From Halorubrum vacuolatum (GTDB taxonomy: Archaea; Halobacteriota; Halobacteria; Halobacteriales; Haloferacaceae), in assembly GCF_900188065.1 (NCBI RefSeq), contig NZ_FZNQ01000004.1, positions 168,086-232,085 of the forward strand: DNA of 64,000 nucleotides, written 5' to 3'. Numbering within the stretch: position 1 is the first letter of the stretch; each line of letters begins with the position of its first letter. Made by a program: the position numbers and the translations under genes. Positions 34,438 through 42,774 of this stretch are shown here, in pieces. The notes beneath the pieces were generated by a model. That model saw only the letters and a program-made list of their open reading frames with translations, was not told the origin of the DNA and did not search any database.

Positions 34438-35016
34438 CGTTGCATAAGTAGACCACAATTCAGCATATGGATTGTTATCCGGGGTTGTAGGACTATACCC
34501 TAAAATCGCTAGAAGGCATAGGGATTTAGCTTAATTTACTGCTTAAATTCTCTAAAAATAGCCTGCAATAGCATACAGAACCATACTCAATATGATACAA
34601 AGACAAATTACAGGCTTTGTGTTGTTTGTGAAAAGTCTATTTGGGTGATAGTCCCCCACAATCCTGAGTCAAAATCAGAAAGGGGGTTGCACCCGAAGCA
34701 AAGGGGTTCAATCAATCAATTCGATTTGAGAGTAGATTATCTGCATATTATGAAGCTCTCTGCTTTTTCTATCTCACAAGGGGTATGAGTCATATATCGG
34801 ATCCTATCCTCAATACTGCTACTTTATTAGAGTATAGAAGATACAGGGTGACTGTATGAGTAATTGAGCGTATAGAGAGACAAAGACAGAGAGACAGAGC
34901 TACAGGCTGTTTAGAATTGATTGTGAGACAGAGTGAAAAGAGAATCAGAGACAGGATCAGCAAAGAAGTGAGATCGGAGAAGGAAAACTAAGAATCGGGA
35001 GAGACAGAGATGGCCC
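34438..35016. other. Gene-free left flank of the element with GAGACAGA-type repeats
   Basis: Nearly 580 AT-rich bases without a convincing gene. Between 34,876 and 35,055 the forward strand is purine-rich and repeats GAGACAGA-like words, with copies near 34,878, 34,888, 34,923, 35,000 and 35,045. The opposite integrase end lacks this pattern. It may hold binding sites for the integrase, an excisionase or a replication protein. Confidence 0.5.
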
Positions 35017-35095
35017 TGTTGAAATCCTATTCTTCAGTCACTATGTAGAATGAGACAGACGGTAGGTAGAAAAGTGAATGGAGTATTAGAATCGA

Positions 35096-35482
35096 TTACT
35101 CTGTTGTTCCGTAGTTGGTGTACTGTAAGAGTAAGTGAGGGACAATAACTCCGAGTATGAAGACGATACCAAAGACAATCTCTGATGAGAGAGTAGTAAA
35201 CTCGTAGAGAGCAAATAGCAATCCCATCGCTAACAGAACGAACACACTAATAACCTTGTTCTCGGCAGTTACCAGCCCTTCGCGCCCGATAATAATAACC
35301 AGCGAGACGATAATCAAACCAAGAATCCCAACAGCAACTGCGGTGAACAACTGTATTGAATCCGTTGCAAGACTGACAAAGAAGCCAACACCCACCAACA
35401 GGTACGCAAGCCCAAGAGCTGTGATTTTCATTTTGTCAGTAACGCTCCTGTCCTGCTTAATTTCTCCTTGAGATGAACTCAT
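35096..35482 (-). CDS. Four-helix small membrane protein in the element
   Basis: A 128-residue low-GC membrane protein with four hydrophobic segments: ITALGLAYLLVGVGFFVSLA, FTAVAVGILGLIIVSLVIII, VISVFVLLAMGLLFALYEF and IVFGIVFILGVIVPHLLL. The N-terminal 18 residues are polar (MSSSQGEIKQDRSVTDKMK). I recognise no family. It lies either in the native element or, if the outer 12-bp repeats are the real IS5 ends, as a passenger within that IS. Membrane proteins of this kind are common in archaeal plasmids and viruses. Confidence 0.65.
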   Translation of the reverse strand: MSSSQGEIKQDRSVTDKMKITALGLAYLLVGVGFFVSLATDSIQLFTAVAVGILGLIIVSLVIIIGREGLVTAENKVISVFVLLAMGLLFALYEFTTLSSEIVFGIVFILGVIVPHLLLQYTNYGTTE

Positions 35483-35560
35483 GCTCTGAAAGTAATTTCA
35501 TATTGGTAAGTATTTGTTCCTCGGAGTGTTACCGCTAGATCTGCTCCCTGTGTTGACCGC

Positions 35561-36382
35561 TCAGAGTGATCGGTCGAGATTGTGAATGACGCAGGCGATG
35601 GTAAGCTCACGGAACTGTTTCCACCAGCGACGTGAGCGAACGAACGCACCGTACTTCCGCTTGAGCGTTGAGTTGACGGTCTCTGATTGACTCCGTTGGC
35701 CGTAGAGATCAGTATCTAAGCGTGCATTCCATGCCTTGTGAAGCGGTGTGAACTCACGATGTTTGATCAGTGGACGAACTTCGTGTTGCCGGGCAAGTCG
35801 CCTGATTTTCTGGTCGTCGTACCCTTTGTCACCGAGCAGGATGTTAATGGTCTCGGGGTTGCGCTTGATCAACGACGGAGCAATCTGGCTATCGTGTTTT
35901 CGTGTCGTCGTCACGTGTAGATCGAGGATTGCGTTCATCTTTGTATCGACCAGTAGTGTCACTTTGAGCTGCTGAATCGTGAGTTCGGCTCGTTTCGTGT
36001 AGTGTTTTGAGGCGTGACTGCGGTCGAAGCCCGAGGCGTCGATTCCGATAACACCGTTGGTCGGGAGCAGTGAAGCAGAGAGATTGAGAAGCACTCGCCA
36101 GACGGCCATATCGAGTCTATCAAACGCTTTACACAGCGTTGATGGGGCGGGAAGTTCGGTGAGGTTGATCGCGTTCCGAATACGGGGCATTTCAATGAGT
36201 TCGTCGAGGAGTGTACGATAGGTCGTATTCTTCCGAACTTTGAGACAGAGGAGAACGATGTGTTGATGAAGTGTATAGCGTTGCTTCGAGAACTTCGAGG
36301 AGTATCGAGCTACGGCACGTTGCGCTAACTGAAATGCTTCCTCGACAAATCGGAGCAACCGAGACTTTGGGAGGGTCTGCAT
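35561..36382 (-). CDS. IS5-family DDE transposase
   Basis: A 273-residue transposase. The DDE triad can be placed at the Asp in GVIGIDASGFDRS, the Asp in NILLGDKGYDDQK and the Glu in RSQSETVNSTLKRKYG. The C-terminal FRELTIACVIHNLDRSL is the standard ending of haloarchaeal IS5 transposases. The gene is full length and without internal stop, so the enzyme should be active. Its higher GC than the surrounding element indicates it entered from a haloarchaeal genome. It shares motif order with the ISH1-like transposase at 44,380 but little sequence. Confidence 0.92.
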   Translation of the reverse strand: MQTLPKSRLLRFVEEAFQLAQRAVARYSSKFSKQRYTLHQHIVLLCLKVRKNTTYRTLLDELIEMPRIRNAINLTELPAPSTLCKAFDRLDMAVWRVLLNLSASLLPTNGVIGIDASGFDRSHASKHYTKRAELTIQQLKVTLLVDTKMNAILDLHVTTTRKHDSQIAPSLIKRNPETINILLGDKGYDDQKIRRLARQHEVRPLIKHREFTPLHKAWNARLDTDLYGQRSQSETVNSTLKRKYGAFVRSRRWWKQFRELTIACVIHNLDRSL

Positions 36383-36432
36383 CTACTCAAACCACCGACT
36401 GAAACTGTAACTCACTAAGGATTTCAACACCT

Positions 36433-37855
36433 ATGAAAGCCTGCTAGCGCAACAAACCACGCCTGCGATACTATATTTTTCGCCGGGATCGATGCCGAGC
36501 TTGGTCACGAGAGAGAAACCACAAGCAGGCAAGGTGATAGCTCAGGAACCAGCCGGCAGGCGGTCAGAACGTGAACGCGTAAGCTGTGGCTCACACCCGC
36601 TGCGACCGGCCGATGAGGGCCGCCGAGCCGGCGGCCCTCAGGCACTCACCTCCGGTGGATCGTACACCTCCTTTCGGTCGAGCATGTGGAAGATCGACAC
36701 CAGCAGTTTTCGCGCTGTTGCGACGATCGCTATCTGATGGTTCTTCCGCCGTTTCAACCGTGCGTAGAACCGTCCAAGATACGGATCGTTACACCGGTGA
36801 ACCGCCGTTTGAACACACTGAACGAGGATCCAGCGTAAGTCTCCACTTCCGCGCTTCGAGATAGAGCCTTCTGTCCGCGAGTCACCTGACTCGCGGACGA
36901 CCGGATCCAAACCTGCGTAACTCACCACCTGCTTTGCCTCGTCAAATCGGTCGATCTCACCGATCTCCGAGGTAATCAGCAACGACGAGTAGAAACTCAC
37001 GCCGGGAATCGTCATCAACAGCTGCGTCTCCTCAAGAGACGCAGCGGTTTCTTCGATCAGCGTTTCGAGTTCCTCGATCTGAGCGGTTAACTCGTCGATG
37101 ATCGAGAGGAACGACTCCATCAACTGATCGCCGACGATACCGAGCGAGAAATCCTCGCTGGCGAGGATTTCGCGCCCGTTCACGCTGAACGGATCCCAGT
37201 CGTAGGTGATCCCGTGTTTGTCGAGTAAGGCATGGACTTCGTTTTTGAAGTCGGTGCGCTTTTCGACCAATCGCTTCCGGCCGCGCACAAGTGCGCGGCG
37301 CTCCCGGAGCTCTTCGGACGGAACGTAACTCTCAGCGATCATGCCAGCTCGGCGAAGTTGCGCGAGCAACTTCGCGTCGAGCCGGTCGTTTTTCACCTCA
37401 GCATAACCGATTGCCTTGGTTTGAGTGGGATCTGCGACAACCACGTCGAGGTGTTCGTCGAGGGTGTCGTAGATCGTGTAGTAGTTGCTGGTTGCTTCGA
37501 GCGCCGCTTTGGCTCCAGCGTATTCTTCGGCGACTTCGTCGAGATTCGCGTTTGCGACGCGAATCTCTTCGACAACCTCGGCATCGTCGTCCAAAACAGC
37601 GACGTGCGACTCATCTTTATGAAGGTCGATTCCGAGGTAGTACATGGTTCCTGTGGAGCGGTTTGTGCGTGAAGGGAGCCACACCTATTCGGGCTCGCCG
37701 CCCGGATGCTGGCGGCATCCGGGCGGCCTCCCATGATAGTGCGTCCTTGGCAGGTAGGCCAATCAGAGCCACGCGTTCGGAGACGCTGTTGAATCATCGG
37801 CCTTTGACCACCCCAGTACCTCTTCACGCACGCTGGGGACTTAGCAGGCTTTCAT
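36433..37855 (-). mobile_element. IS110-family element, copy 1
   Basis: About 1.42 kb bounded by the 14-bp inverted repeat ATGAAAGCCTGCTA (36433-36446) and its complement (37842-37855). It holds one DEDD transposase gene. Both non-coding ends keep strong hairpins: a 13-bp stem at 37697-37727 upstream of the gene and an 11-bp stem at 36614-36640 at its stop codon. A relative sits at 39,645 with the same layout and diverged sequence. IS110-type elements carry a bridge RNA in one of their non-coding ends. Confidence 0.7.
36638..37645 (-). CDS. IS110-family transposase (copy 1)
   Basis: A 335-residue IS110 recombinase from the ATG at 37645. The N-terminal RuvC-like DEDD domain shows Asp in YYLGIDLHKDESHVAVLD, and the AEVKNDRLDAKLLAQLRRA block with the D-x-x-D pair. 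The C-terminal Tnp2 domain shows the serine-nucleophile region SYAGLDPVVRESGDSRT and ISKRGSGDLRWILVQ. It is full length. These enzymes use a bridge RNA to pair donor and target DNA. An upstream longer start (37684) is open but would add non-family residues. Confidence 0.93.
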   Translation of the reverse strand: MYYLGIDLHKDESHVAVLDDDAEVVEEIRVANANLDEVAEEYAGAKAALEATSNYYTIYDTLDEHLDVVVADPTQTKAIGYAEVKNDRLDAKLLAQLRRAGMIAESYVPSEELRERRALVRGRKRLVEKRTDFKNEVHALLDKHGITYDWDPFSVNGREILASEDFSLGIVGDQLMESFLSIIDELTAQIEELETLIEETAASLEETQLLMTIPGVSFYSSLLITSEIGEIDRFDEAKQVVSYAGLDPVVRESGDSRTEGSISKRGSGDLRWILVQCVQTAVHRCNDPYLGRFYARLKRRKNHQIAIVATARKLLVSIFHMLDRKEVYDPPEVSA

Positions 37856-37904
37856 TCCATCAGAGCCGATGGTATTGTAATCGTTGAGTAGGAATCAGAG
37901 TGTA

Positions 37905-38135
37905 ATGACTTTAACAGAAGATGAATTGAACGAGCTTGATGAAAAAATCCTTAACGTGCTAACAGATGGGAGAGCAACTCCTACCCTGATAAAGAAGATC
38001 CTGGAGGATAGAGGTACTGAGGTTTCTCGACAGTATATTAATCAACGAATGAAACGCCTATCCGAACACGATCATATCGAGAATGTGTTTGATACCGGAG
38101 TATATGAATTGGTAACTGATCCACGGTTTAGTTGA
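37905..38135 (+). CDS. Winged-helix regulator (phiH1-repressor-like)
   Basis: A 76-residue DNA-binding protein from the ATG at 37905; a TTG at 37884 is also open. It begins MTLTEDELNELDEKILNVLT and has a helix-turn-helix (PTLIKKILEDRGTEVSRQYINQRMKRLSEH) followed by a wing (VFDTGVYELV). This layout matches the small winged-helix repressors found in haloarchaeal viruses and plasmids, such as the phiH1 repressor group. It probably controls gene expression of the element. It lies 50 bases beyond the IS110 border, so its original promoter may have been changed by the insertion. Confidence 0.8.
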   Translation: MTLTEDELNELDEKILNVLTDGRATPTLIKKILEDRGTEVSRQYINQRMKRLSEHDHIENVFDTGVYELVTDPRFS

Positions 38136-38266
38136 TGAAATATCCCAGCGGACTCTGTTAATATCCTTCAGAGCTGATACGAACTGCGTGCTAAAAACAA
38201 CGCGCGAATGTGCCACGATCATGGAACTCCATACAGTACCAAACTGACGCTTGAACATCCATGCTC

Positions 38267-39514
38267 TCAAATCCGCTCACGTGAACCGAGGACATAGCCG
38301 AGGAAAATGATGGCTGCTGTCCCGGCGAACGTTTCAATTCCCGCCACGATGCTCGTTATATAATTAGGAGGAGTCTCTGGGGGAGCCGTCGTGAATGTCA
38401 CAATACTATAGTACAGGCTCCGATCCCACGCCATTTCGCCCGCATACCAATAGACACCAGCAGACAAGAAGTACAGTGCCAGCATCCAGCCGATGACTGG
38501 TCTGAGGTTAATTCCATATCCGGTGAATATACTTGATAATCGCGATAGTAGCCAACTCCGACTCCGCCATCCTTCATCAGCATAGATTTCTTTCCGTCGA
38601 GCCCGCCGTAATCGGGCTCGGGCCTTTCGTCCTCTGGAAAGCAGGCCATTTGTACTGTACGCCGCTTGAAGTTCACTATTCGCTCGGGCAATCAGGTCTT
38701 CTATTCTCTGCTCCGAGATGTCGTTATCTTGAGACTCCTCAATTGTATCACGCGGAGGATCGATCTCAGTTTGGCGAGAAAGTGCCACACCGGTGAGCGT
38801 GACTTCGGTGAGGACTGCTGCTGAGAGGTCGGCATGTTTGAGATTCGCCCCCGACAGGTCGGCATGTTTGAGGTTCGCCCCCGATAGGTCGGCACTGGAG
38901 AGGTTTGATCTTAAAAGGTCGGCATAAGAAAGATTTGCGTCAGATAGGTCGGCTTTGCAGAGATTCGTCTCCGATAGATCGGCCCCAACAGGTTCCGCGC
39001 CCGACAGGTCAGCATCAAATAGGTCTGCACTCGACAGGTCCCCCTTGTGTAGATTCGCTTCCGATAAGTTGGCACCAACTGGGTCCGCGTCCGAGAGATT
39101 GGCATGAAAGAGATCCGCGCCCGACAGATTGGCATGAAAGAGGTCCGCGCCCGACAGGTCGGCACTGCGTAGATCCGCACCTGACAGGTTGACATTCCGT
39201 AGATCCGCACCTGACAGGTTGACATTCCGTAGATCCGCACCTGACAGGTCGGCACTCCGGAGGTTTGCTCCTGGCAGGTCCGCACTCCGGAGGTTTGCTC
39301 CCGGCAGGTCGGCATGTAGTAGCTCCGCACCCGACAAGTTGACATCACTGAGGTATGCCCCCGATAGGTCGCCCTGGTTAAGATTTGCCTCCGACAGGTC
39401 GGCATTATAGAGGTACGCCTCCGACAGGTTAGCCTTTGTCAGATCTGCTCCTGGATGAATGTCAGTAGGCGACACGATATCATCGTTCGGGATTTTGTAC
39501 TCAGGATCACTCAT
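38267..39514 (-). CDS. Pentapeptide-repeat protein with C-terminal two-helix channel-like domain
   Basis: A 415-residue fusion. Residues about 22-250 consist of over 40 pentapeptide repeats of the A(D/N)LXX type (ADLSGANLRSADLPGANL), forming a right-handed quadrilateral beta-helix. A charged linker (about 260-320, with SRGRKARARLRRARRK) leads to two membrane helices (GWMLALYFLSAGVYWYAG and GIETFAGTAAIIFLGYVLGS). Between them lies SLYYSIVTFTTAPPETP at the place where ion channels have their TVGYG filter; the GYG is missing. It is an accessory gene of the element, with no recognised partner. Pentapeptide-channel fusions exist in other prokaryotes but have no established role. Confidence 0.85.
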   Translation of the reverse strand: MSDPEYKIPNDDIVSPTDIHPGADLTKANLSEAYLYNADLSEANLNQGDLSGAYLSDVNLSGAELLHADLPGANLRSADLPGANLRSADLSGADLRNVNLSGADLRNVNLSGADLRSADLSGADLFHANLSGADLFHANLSDADPVGANLSEANLHKGDLSSADLFDADLSGAEPVGADLSETNLCKADLSDANLSYADLLRSNLSSADLSGANLKHADLSGANLKHADLSAAVLTEVTLTGVALSRQTEIDPPRDTIEESQDNDISEQRIEDLIARANSELQAAYSTNGLLSRGRKARARLRRARRKEIYADEGWRSRSWLLSRLSSIFTGYGINLRPVIGWMLALYFLSAGVYWYAGEMAWDRSLYYSIVTFTTAPPETPPNYITSIVAGIETFAGTAAIIFLGYVLGSRERI

Positions 39515-39644
39515 GCTATATGCAGTGGCGGGAACAGATTAAATAATAACACTTACTGAAAGAAGACAATCGGATATGATGACCGGCATATCCTCTGTAT
39601 CTTGCACGACGCCCGAAACTTATCACCGATTGGGGATTTCACCT

Positions 39645-41056
39645 ATGGAAACGCTGCTGGCCGAACAAACCACGGCTGACGATAAAATGATTACGCCGTC
39701 TGAGGATCTGCGCTGACACAGCCGGCAGGCGGTCGGAACGTGTCCTGCGGTGCGGTCGCTGTCTCGCGATAGCTGTGGCTCACGCTGGCCTCGGCCGGCC
39801 ACTGAGGGCCGCCAAGCCGGCGGCCCTCAGCTCCCTCCTCTACGCACTCACCCCCGGTGGATCGTAGACCTCTCCCCGATCAAGCATGTGGTAAATCGAT
39901 ACCAGCATCTTCCGAGCGGTTGCCACGATTGCTTTCTGTGAGTTTTTCCGACTTGCGAGCCGATCATAAAATCGGCTCAGATACTCGTCATTACAGGTGT
40001 GAACGGCTGTATTCGCAGCTTGGACGAGCAGCCATCTAACACGGCCTGATCCACGTTTCGATATGCTTCCCTCGATCCGCGAGTCGCCAGACTCGCGGAT
40101 CACCGGGTTCAAACCGACGTAACTGACGACTTCCTTATCCCGATTAAACCGACTGATGTCGCCAACCTCCGCGTAGATCGTTAGCGCCGTAAAGTAACTC
40201 ACGCCGGGAATGCTCATCAGCAGCTGGGTCTCCTTCAGAGACCCAGCGCGCTCTTCAATCGTCTCCTCCAGCTTCTGGATCTCCTCGGTGAGCGACTCGA
40301 TCAACTCGAGGTACGAATCAAGCAACGCATCCCACGGCATCGGGATCGAGAGTTCCCGCAGGAACTCTCGTCCCTCCACGCTCAGCGGTTTCACGTCCTC
40401 GGTAATTCCGTGATCGGAGAGTAATCCGTGGACTTTGTTGGCGTATTTGGTGCGGTTTTCGACCAATGTCTGTCGCCCGCGCACGAGTGCGCGGGCTTCC
40501 CTGACCTCCTCGGAGGGAACGTAGCTTTCAGGCACCGAATTTAACCGGAGCATCCGCGCGAGTTCTTTGGCGTCAACGCGGTCGGTTTTCTTGTCGGTAT
40601 CTGCGATTTGATTGATCTTCTTCGGATGGGCGACGGTCACATCCAAGTATTCGGACAGCGTATCGTGGATGTGGTAGTAGTTGGAGGTCGCCTCAAGCAC
40701 GGCTTGTGCGCCGGCGTACCGCTGGGCGAGCTCGTCGAGGTTCGCGTTTTCGACGCGAACCTCTTCGACGATCTTCCCAGCTTCGTCCATTACTGCCACC
40801 TGTGCGTACCGTTTGTGGACATCAATTCCGAGGTACATGGTTTGTTCACCCGGGACGCCAGTGCGTGAAGCAGAGATTCACCTATTCGGGCTTTCCCGGA
40901 TGCCGCGCCGCGCGGCATCCGGGCTGTGACGCCCATGACTCGACTTCTTTCGCACACGGACCAGTCAACAGAACGTGCTCTGTGGCACGTGAAATCCGTC
41001 GGTCTCTTGCGCCCCATATCTTGTTTCACGCTCGCATGGAGTAGCAGCGTTTCCAT
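39645..41056 (-). mobile_element. IS110-family element, copy 2
   Basis: About 1.41 kb bounded by ATGGAAACGCTGCT (39645-39658) and its complement (41043-41056). The layout equals copy 1: 13-bp hairpin at 40895-40923 upstream of the transposase, 11-bp hairpin TGAGGGCCGCC/GGCGGCCCTCA at 39803-39829 at the other side, and the conserved blocks CAGCCGGCAGGCGGTC and AGCTGTGGCTCAC in the downstream non-coding end. The flank just outside (GGATTTCACC) resembles the flank of copy 1, hinting at a similar target. Confidence 0.7.
39840..40838 (-). CDS. IS110-family transposase (copy 2)
   Basis: A 332-residue IS110 recombinase, clearly related to copy 1 but diverged. DEDD-domain motifs are MYLGIDVHKRYAQVAVMD and TDKKTDRVDAKELARMLR. 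The C-terminal serine region is SYVGLNPVIRESGDSRI with ISKRGSGRVRWLLVQ. Full length, no internal stop. The conserved coding ends and the shared hairpins in the non-coding ends indicate a functional element related to, but not a fresh duplicate of, copy 1. Confidence 0.93.
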   Translation of the reverse strand: MYLGIDVHKRYAQVAVMDEAGKIVEEVRVENANLDELAQRYAGAQAVLEATSNYYHIHDTLSEYLDVTVAHPKKINQIADTDKKTDRVDAKELARMLRLNSVPESYVPSEEVREARALVRGRQTLVENRTKYANKVHGLLSDHGITEDVKPLSVEGREFLRELSIPMPWDALLDSYLELIESLTEEIQKLEETIEERAGSLKETQLLMSIPGVSYFTALTIYAEVGDISRFNRDKEVVSYVGLNPVIRESGDSRIEGSISKRGSGRVRWLLVQAANTAVHTCNDEYLSRFYDRLASRKNSQKAIVATARKMLVSIYHMLDRGEVYDPPGVSA

Positions 41057-41326
41057 CGAGTCAACAGAGCCACAGAGATATAAATTAGAGAGACAGATTA
41101 GAATATTCCTACTTGATTTACAGTTTAATTACGAGCAAAAAGGTGCGAATATTTCTTAGAGAGTAACAGGGTGAATTTATGAGAACAATATTTCTAAACA
41201 GCATTTGCAAAATCGGATTGAAAATCACAAAATTATTTTTCTAAAGGTATATACCCGACATTCGTTCAGTTTTCTCATTAAAAATGAAAAGGTTTAAATA
41301 GTTAGGGATATAATTCTTAATCGAAG

Positions 41327-41485
41327 ATGAGTGAAAATAAGTTTACTGCGGTTTCGGTCAAGCCGGAGACTAGGCGGGGATTAAGAATCCTCAAAGCAGA
41401 GAAAGGATTTAGATCCTATAATGAGCTAATTGAATCAGAGATTTTTGAAAAGCAGGACGTTTCTAGAAAATACATCGGAGAGTGA
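41327..41485 (+). CDS. Small ribbon-helix-helix DNA-binding protein
   Basis: A 52-residue protein (starts MSENKFTAVSVKPETRRGLR) with the layout of ribbon-helix-helix repressors: a beta strand KFTAVSVKPET, then helix RGLRILKAEKG and helix SYNELIESEIFE. Such proteins dimerise and bind operator DNA, often controlling plasmid copy number or gene expression. It is 7 bases upstream of the acidic coiled-coil gene, so it begins an operon (41,327-42,540). The AT-rich stretch from the IS110 border at 41,057 to here holds its promoter and no other gene. Confidence 0.75.
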   Translation: MSENKFTAVSVKPETRRGLRILKAEKGFRSYNELIESEIFEKQDVSRKYIGE

Positions 41486-41491
41486 TTTATT

Positions 41492-42382
41492 ATGTCTAAG
41501 AAAGTACAAATATATTGGGATTCGTTCGGCCCAGCCATTAATAAGAGCGTATCCGTAGCAGAGCTAGAAGAATACAAAGAAAAGGGTTGGAAAGTCGCCG
41601 GGGGACAAACCCACGGGGGGAGAGAAGTAGCAGAGCTATCTAAACAAGAAGCCTTTGAGATTGTGGGTACTAAGCCGGATCCTAATTCCGAAACTGTAGC
41701 AGAGCTACAAGAGGCTCAAGAAGTATTCTCTCGGCGTGGGGGGGTATGGGAAGAATTTGCTCAAGAAGAACTTGGAGCTACCCCCGAAAAAGAGGAAAAA
41801 TCTCTCGATTCAATGTGGCAAGAAGCAAGATCCGATTTTGAGGATATGGTCGATGAGGCCCGTGAAAAAGAGAAGGAGGAAAGAATTGAAAAGCTGAAAG
41901 AGGAATACGGGGATGTCCTTCTTCCCGATCATTTATCGAAGCCAATTGGAGAAATGACCGGAGAAGAATACCTGAAGCTTCAAAATGAGATTGAGGATAC
42001 TTCTTACGCAGAACTAGAAGAAGAACTAGAAGCAGAAATTAGAGAAATTGAAGGCCTTGAAACCGAAGAAGCAGAGGCTAATGAAGAAGAATCAACCCCC
42101 GATCTCGATGAAGAAGTTATTGAAGAAATGGAAGCGGCTTGGACCCATAGATCGAATTCTGCATGGGCTACTTCTCTGGCGGAATTGAAGCCAAATGGAG
42201 AAGCAGATAAGACCCATGTAGAAAAAGACGGTAAGAAGGCTACTGTTACAACCCGAGATAGCCAACTAAAACAAGAGCTACTTAACAAAGCAGAAGAATA
42301 CCCTGATTTAGTCGATATTACCGAACTTTCTAATGGTGATTTTATTTCAGCAGATATTGAAGATAGATTAGAAATCCTATAA
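41492..42382 (+). CDS. Acidic coiled-coil protein of the element (unknown)
   Basis: A 296-residue, very Glu-rich soluble protein. The N-terminal 60 residues (VQIYWDSFGPAINKSVSVAELEEYKEKGW) look folded. Residues about 95-215 are mostly charged helix and predicted coiled coil (EAREKEKEERIEKLKEEYG, ELEEELEAEIREIEGLETEE). A small C-terminal block (LVDITELSNGDFISADIED) may be a second folded unit. I recognise no family. It lies between a ribbon-helix-helix gene and a zinc-ribbon gene, overlapping the latter by one base. It may be a DNA- or replisome-associated factor of the element; that is inference from context only. Confidence 0.65.
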   Translation: MSKKVQIYWDSFGPAINKSVSVAELEEYKEKGWKVAGGQTHGGREVAELSKQEAFEIVGTKPDPNSETVAELQEAQEVFSRRGGVWEEFAQEELGATPEKEEKSLDSMWQEARSDFEDMVDEAREKEKEERIEKLKEEYGDVLLPDHLSKPIGEMTGEEYLKLQNEIEDTSYAELEEELEAEIREIEGLETEEAEANEEESTPDLDEEVIEEMEAAWTHRSNSAWATSLAELKPNGEADKTHVEKDGKKATVTTRDSQLKQELLNKAEEYPDLVDITELSNGDFISADIEDRLEIL

Positions 42383-42540
42383 TGATAGAATCTAACTCTC
42401 TTAATTGTCCCAAATGCGGGGAAGAGGCTTCTACTAAGCCGATCTCTCGATTCAGGGGTTCTGCTAAAATTGAGTATGGGATACTTCTAGATTGTGATAT
42501 ATGTGGCTATGATCGCAAATACACCACTAGTCTAACCTAA
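42382..42540 (+). CDS. Small zinc-ribbon protein
   Basis: A 52-residue protein with two CxxC pairs: NCPKCGEEAS near residue 9 and DCDICGYDRK near residue 38, forming a zinc ribbon. Its ATG overlaps the TAA of the coiled-coil gene by one base, so it is translationally coupled. Zinc ribbons of this size are frequent in haloarchaeal plasmids and viruses, and may bind DNA or proteins. No closer identification is possible. Confidence 0.75.
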   Translation: MIESNSLNCPKCGEEASTKPISRFRGSAKIEYGILLDCDICGYDRKYTTSLT

Positions 42541-42699
42541 TAACTCATAGTAATAATAAGATAAACTAGAGTAATTAAAAATTGCTAGTGTATAACTATC
42601 TGTAATTATATTACTCTGACTTATGGACAAATATATAAGTGTGTAGATACTAAACTTTATCAAGCAAAAACTAAACGAATCTCAATTTGCAAGCCCCCA

Positions 42700-42763
42700 T
42701 CCCGCGAGGGAGTTAAAGATTTATCTCTAAATCTTGAAAAATAAACCCGTGTTGGCGCACGGG
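42700..42763 (+). promoter_or_regulatory. Three tandem hairpins upstream of the PrimPol gene
   Basis: TCCC-GCGA-GGGA (42700-42711, a GNRA tetraloop), AAGATTTA-TCTC-TAAATCTT (42716-42735) and CCCGTG-TTGGCG-CACGGG (42746-42763) follow in tight order. The last ends just before the GGAGATGG ribosome-binding stretch and 11 bases before the ATG at 42775. They may control translation, be an attenuator, or be part of an origin. The whole gap 42,541-42,774 contains no gene. Confidence 0.6.
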
Positions 42764-42774
42764 GGAGATGGACT

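Larger units (their letters stand above)
35017..36429 (-). mobile_element. IS5-type insertion sequence, borders tentative
   Basis: A 12-bp perfect inverted match, TGTTGAAATCCT at 35017-35028 and AGGATTTCAACA at 36418-36429, brackets the IS5-type transposase gene. That gives a 1.4 kb element carrying an extra membrane-protein gene, longer than usual for a one-transposase IS5 element. A shorter element ending near 35,545 (TGTTGA only) is possible. I see no target-site duplication. The right border abuts the neighbouring IS110 element. Confidence 0.5.

Noticed and set aside
38820..39440. Regularly spaced short repeats resembling a CRISPR array
   Set aside because: The period is about 15 nt and multiple-of-three, repeats are imperfect, and the strand encodes pentapeptide repeats in one long frame. 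No spacers of CRISPR length and no cas genes.
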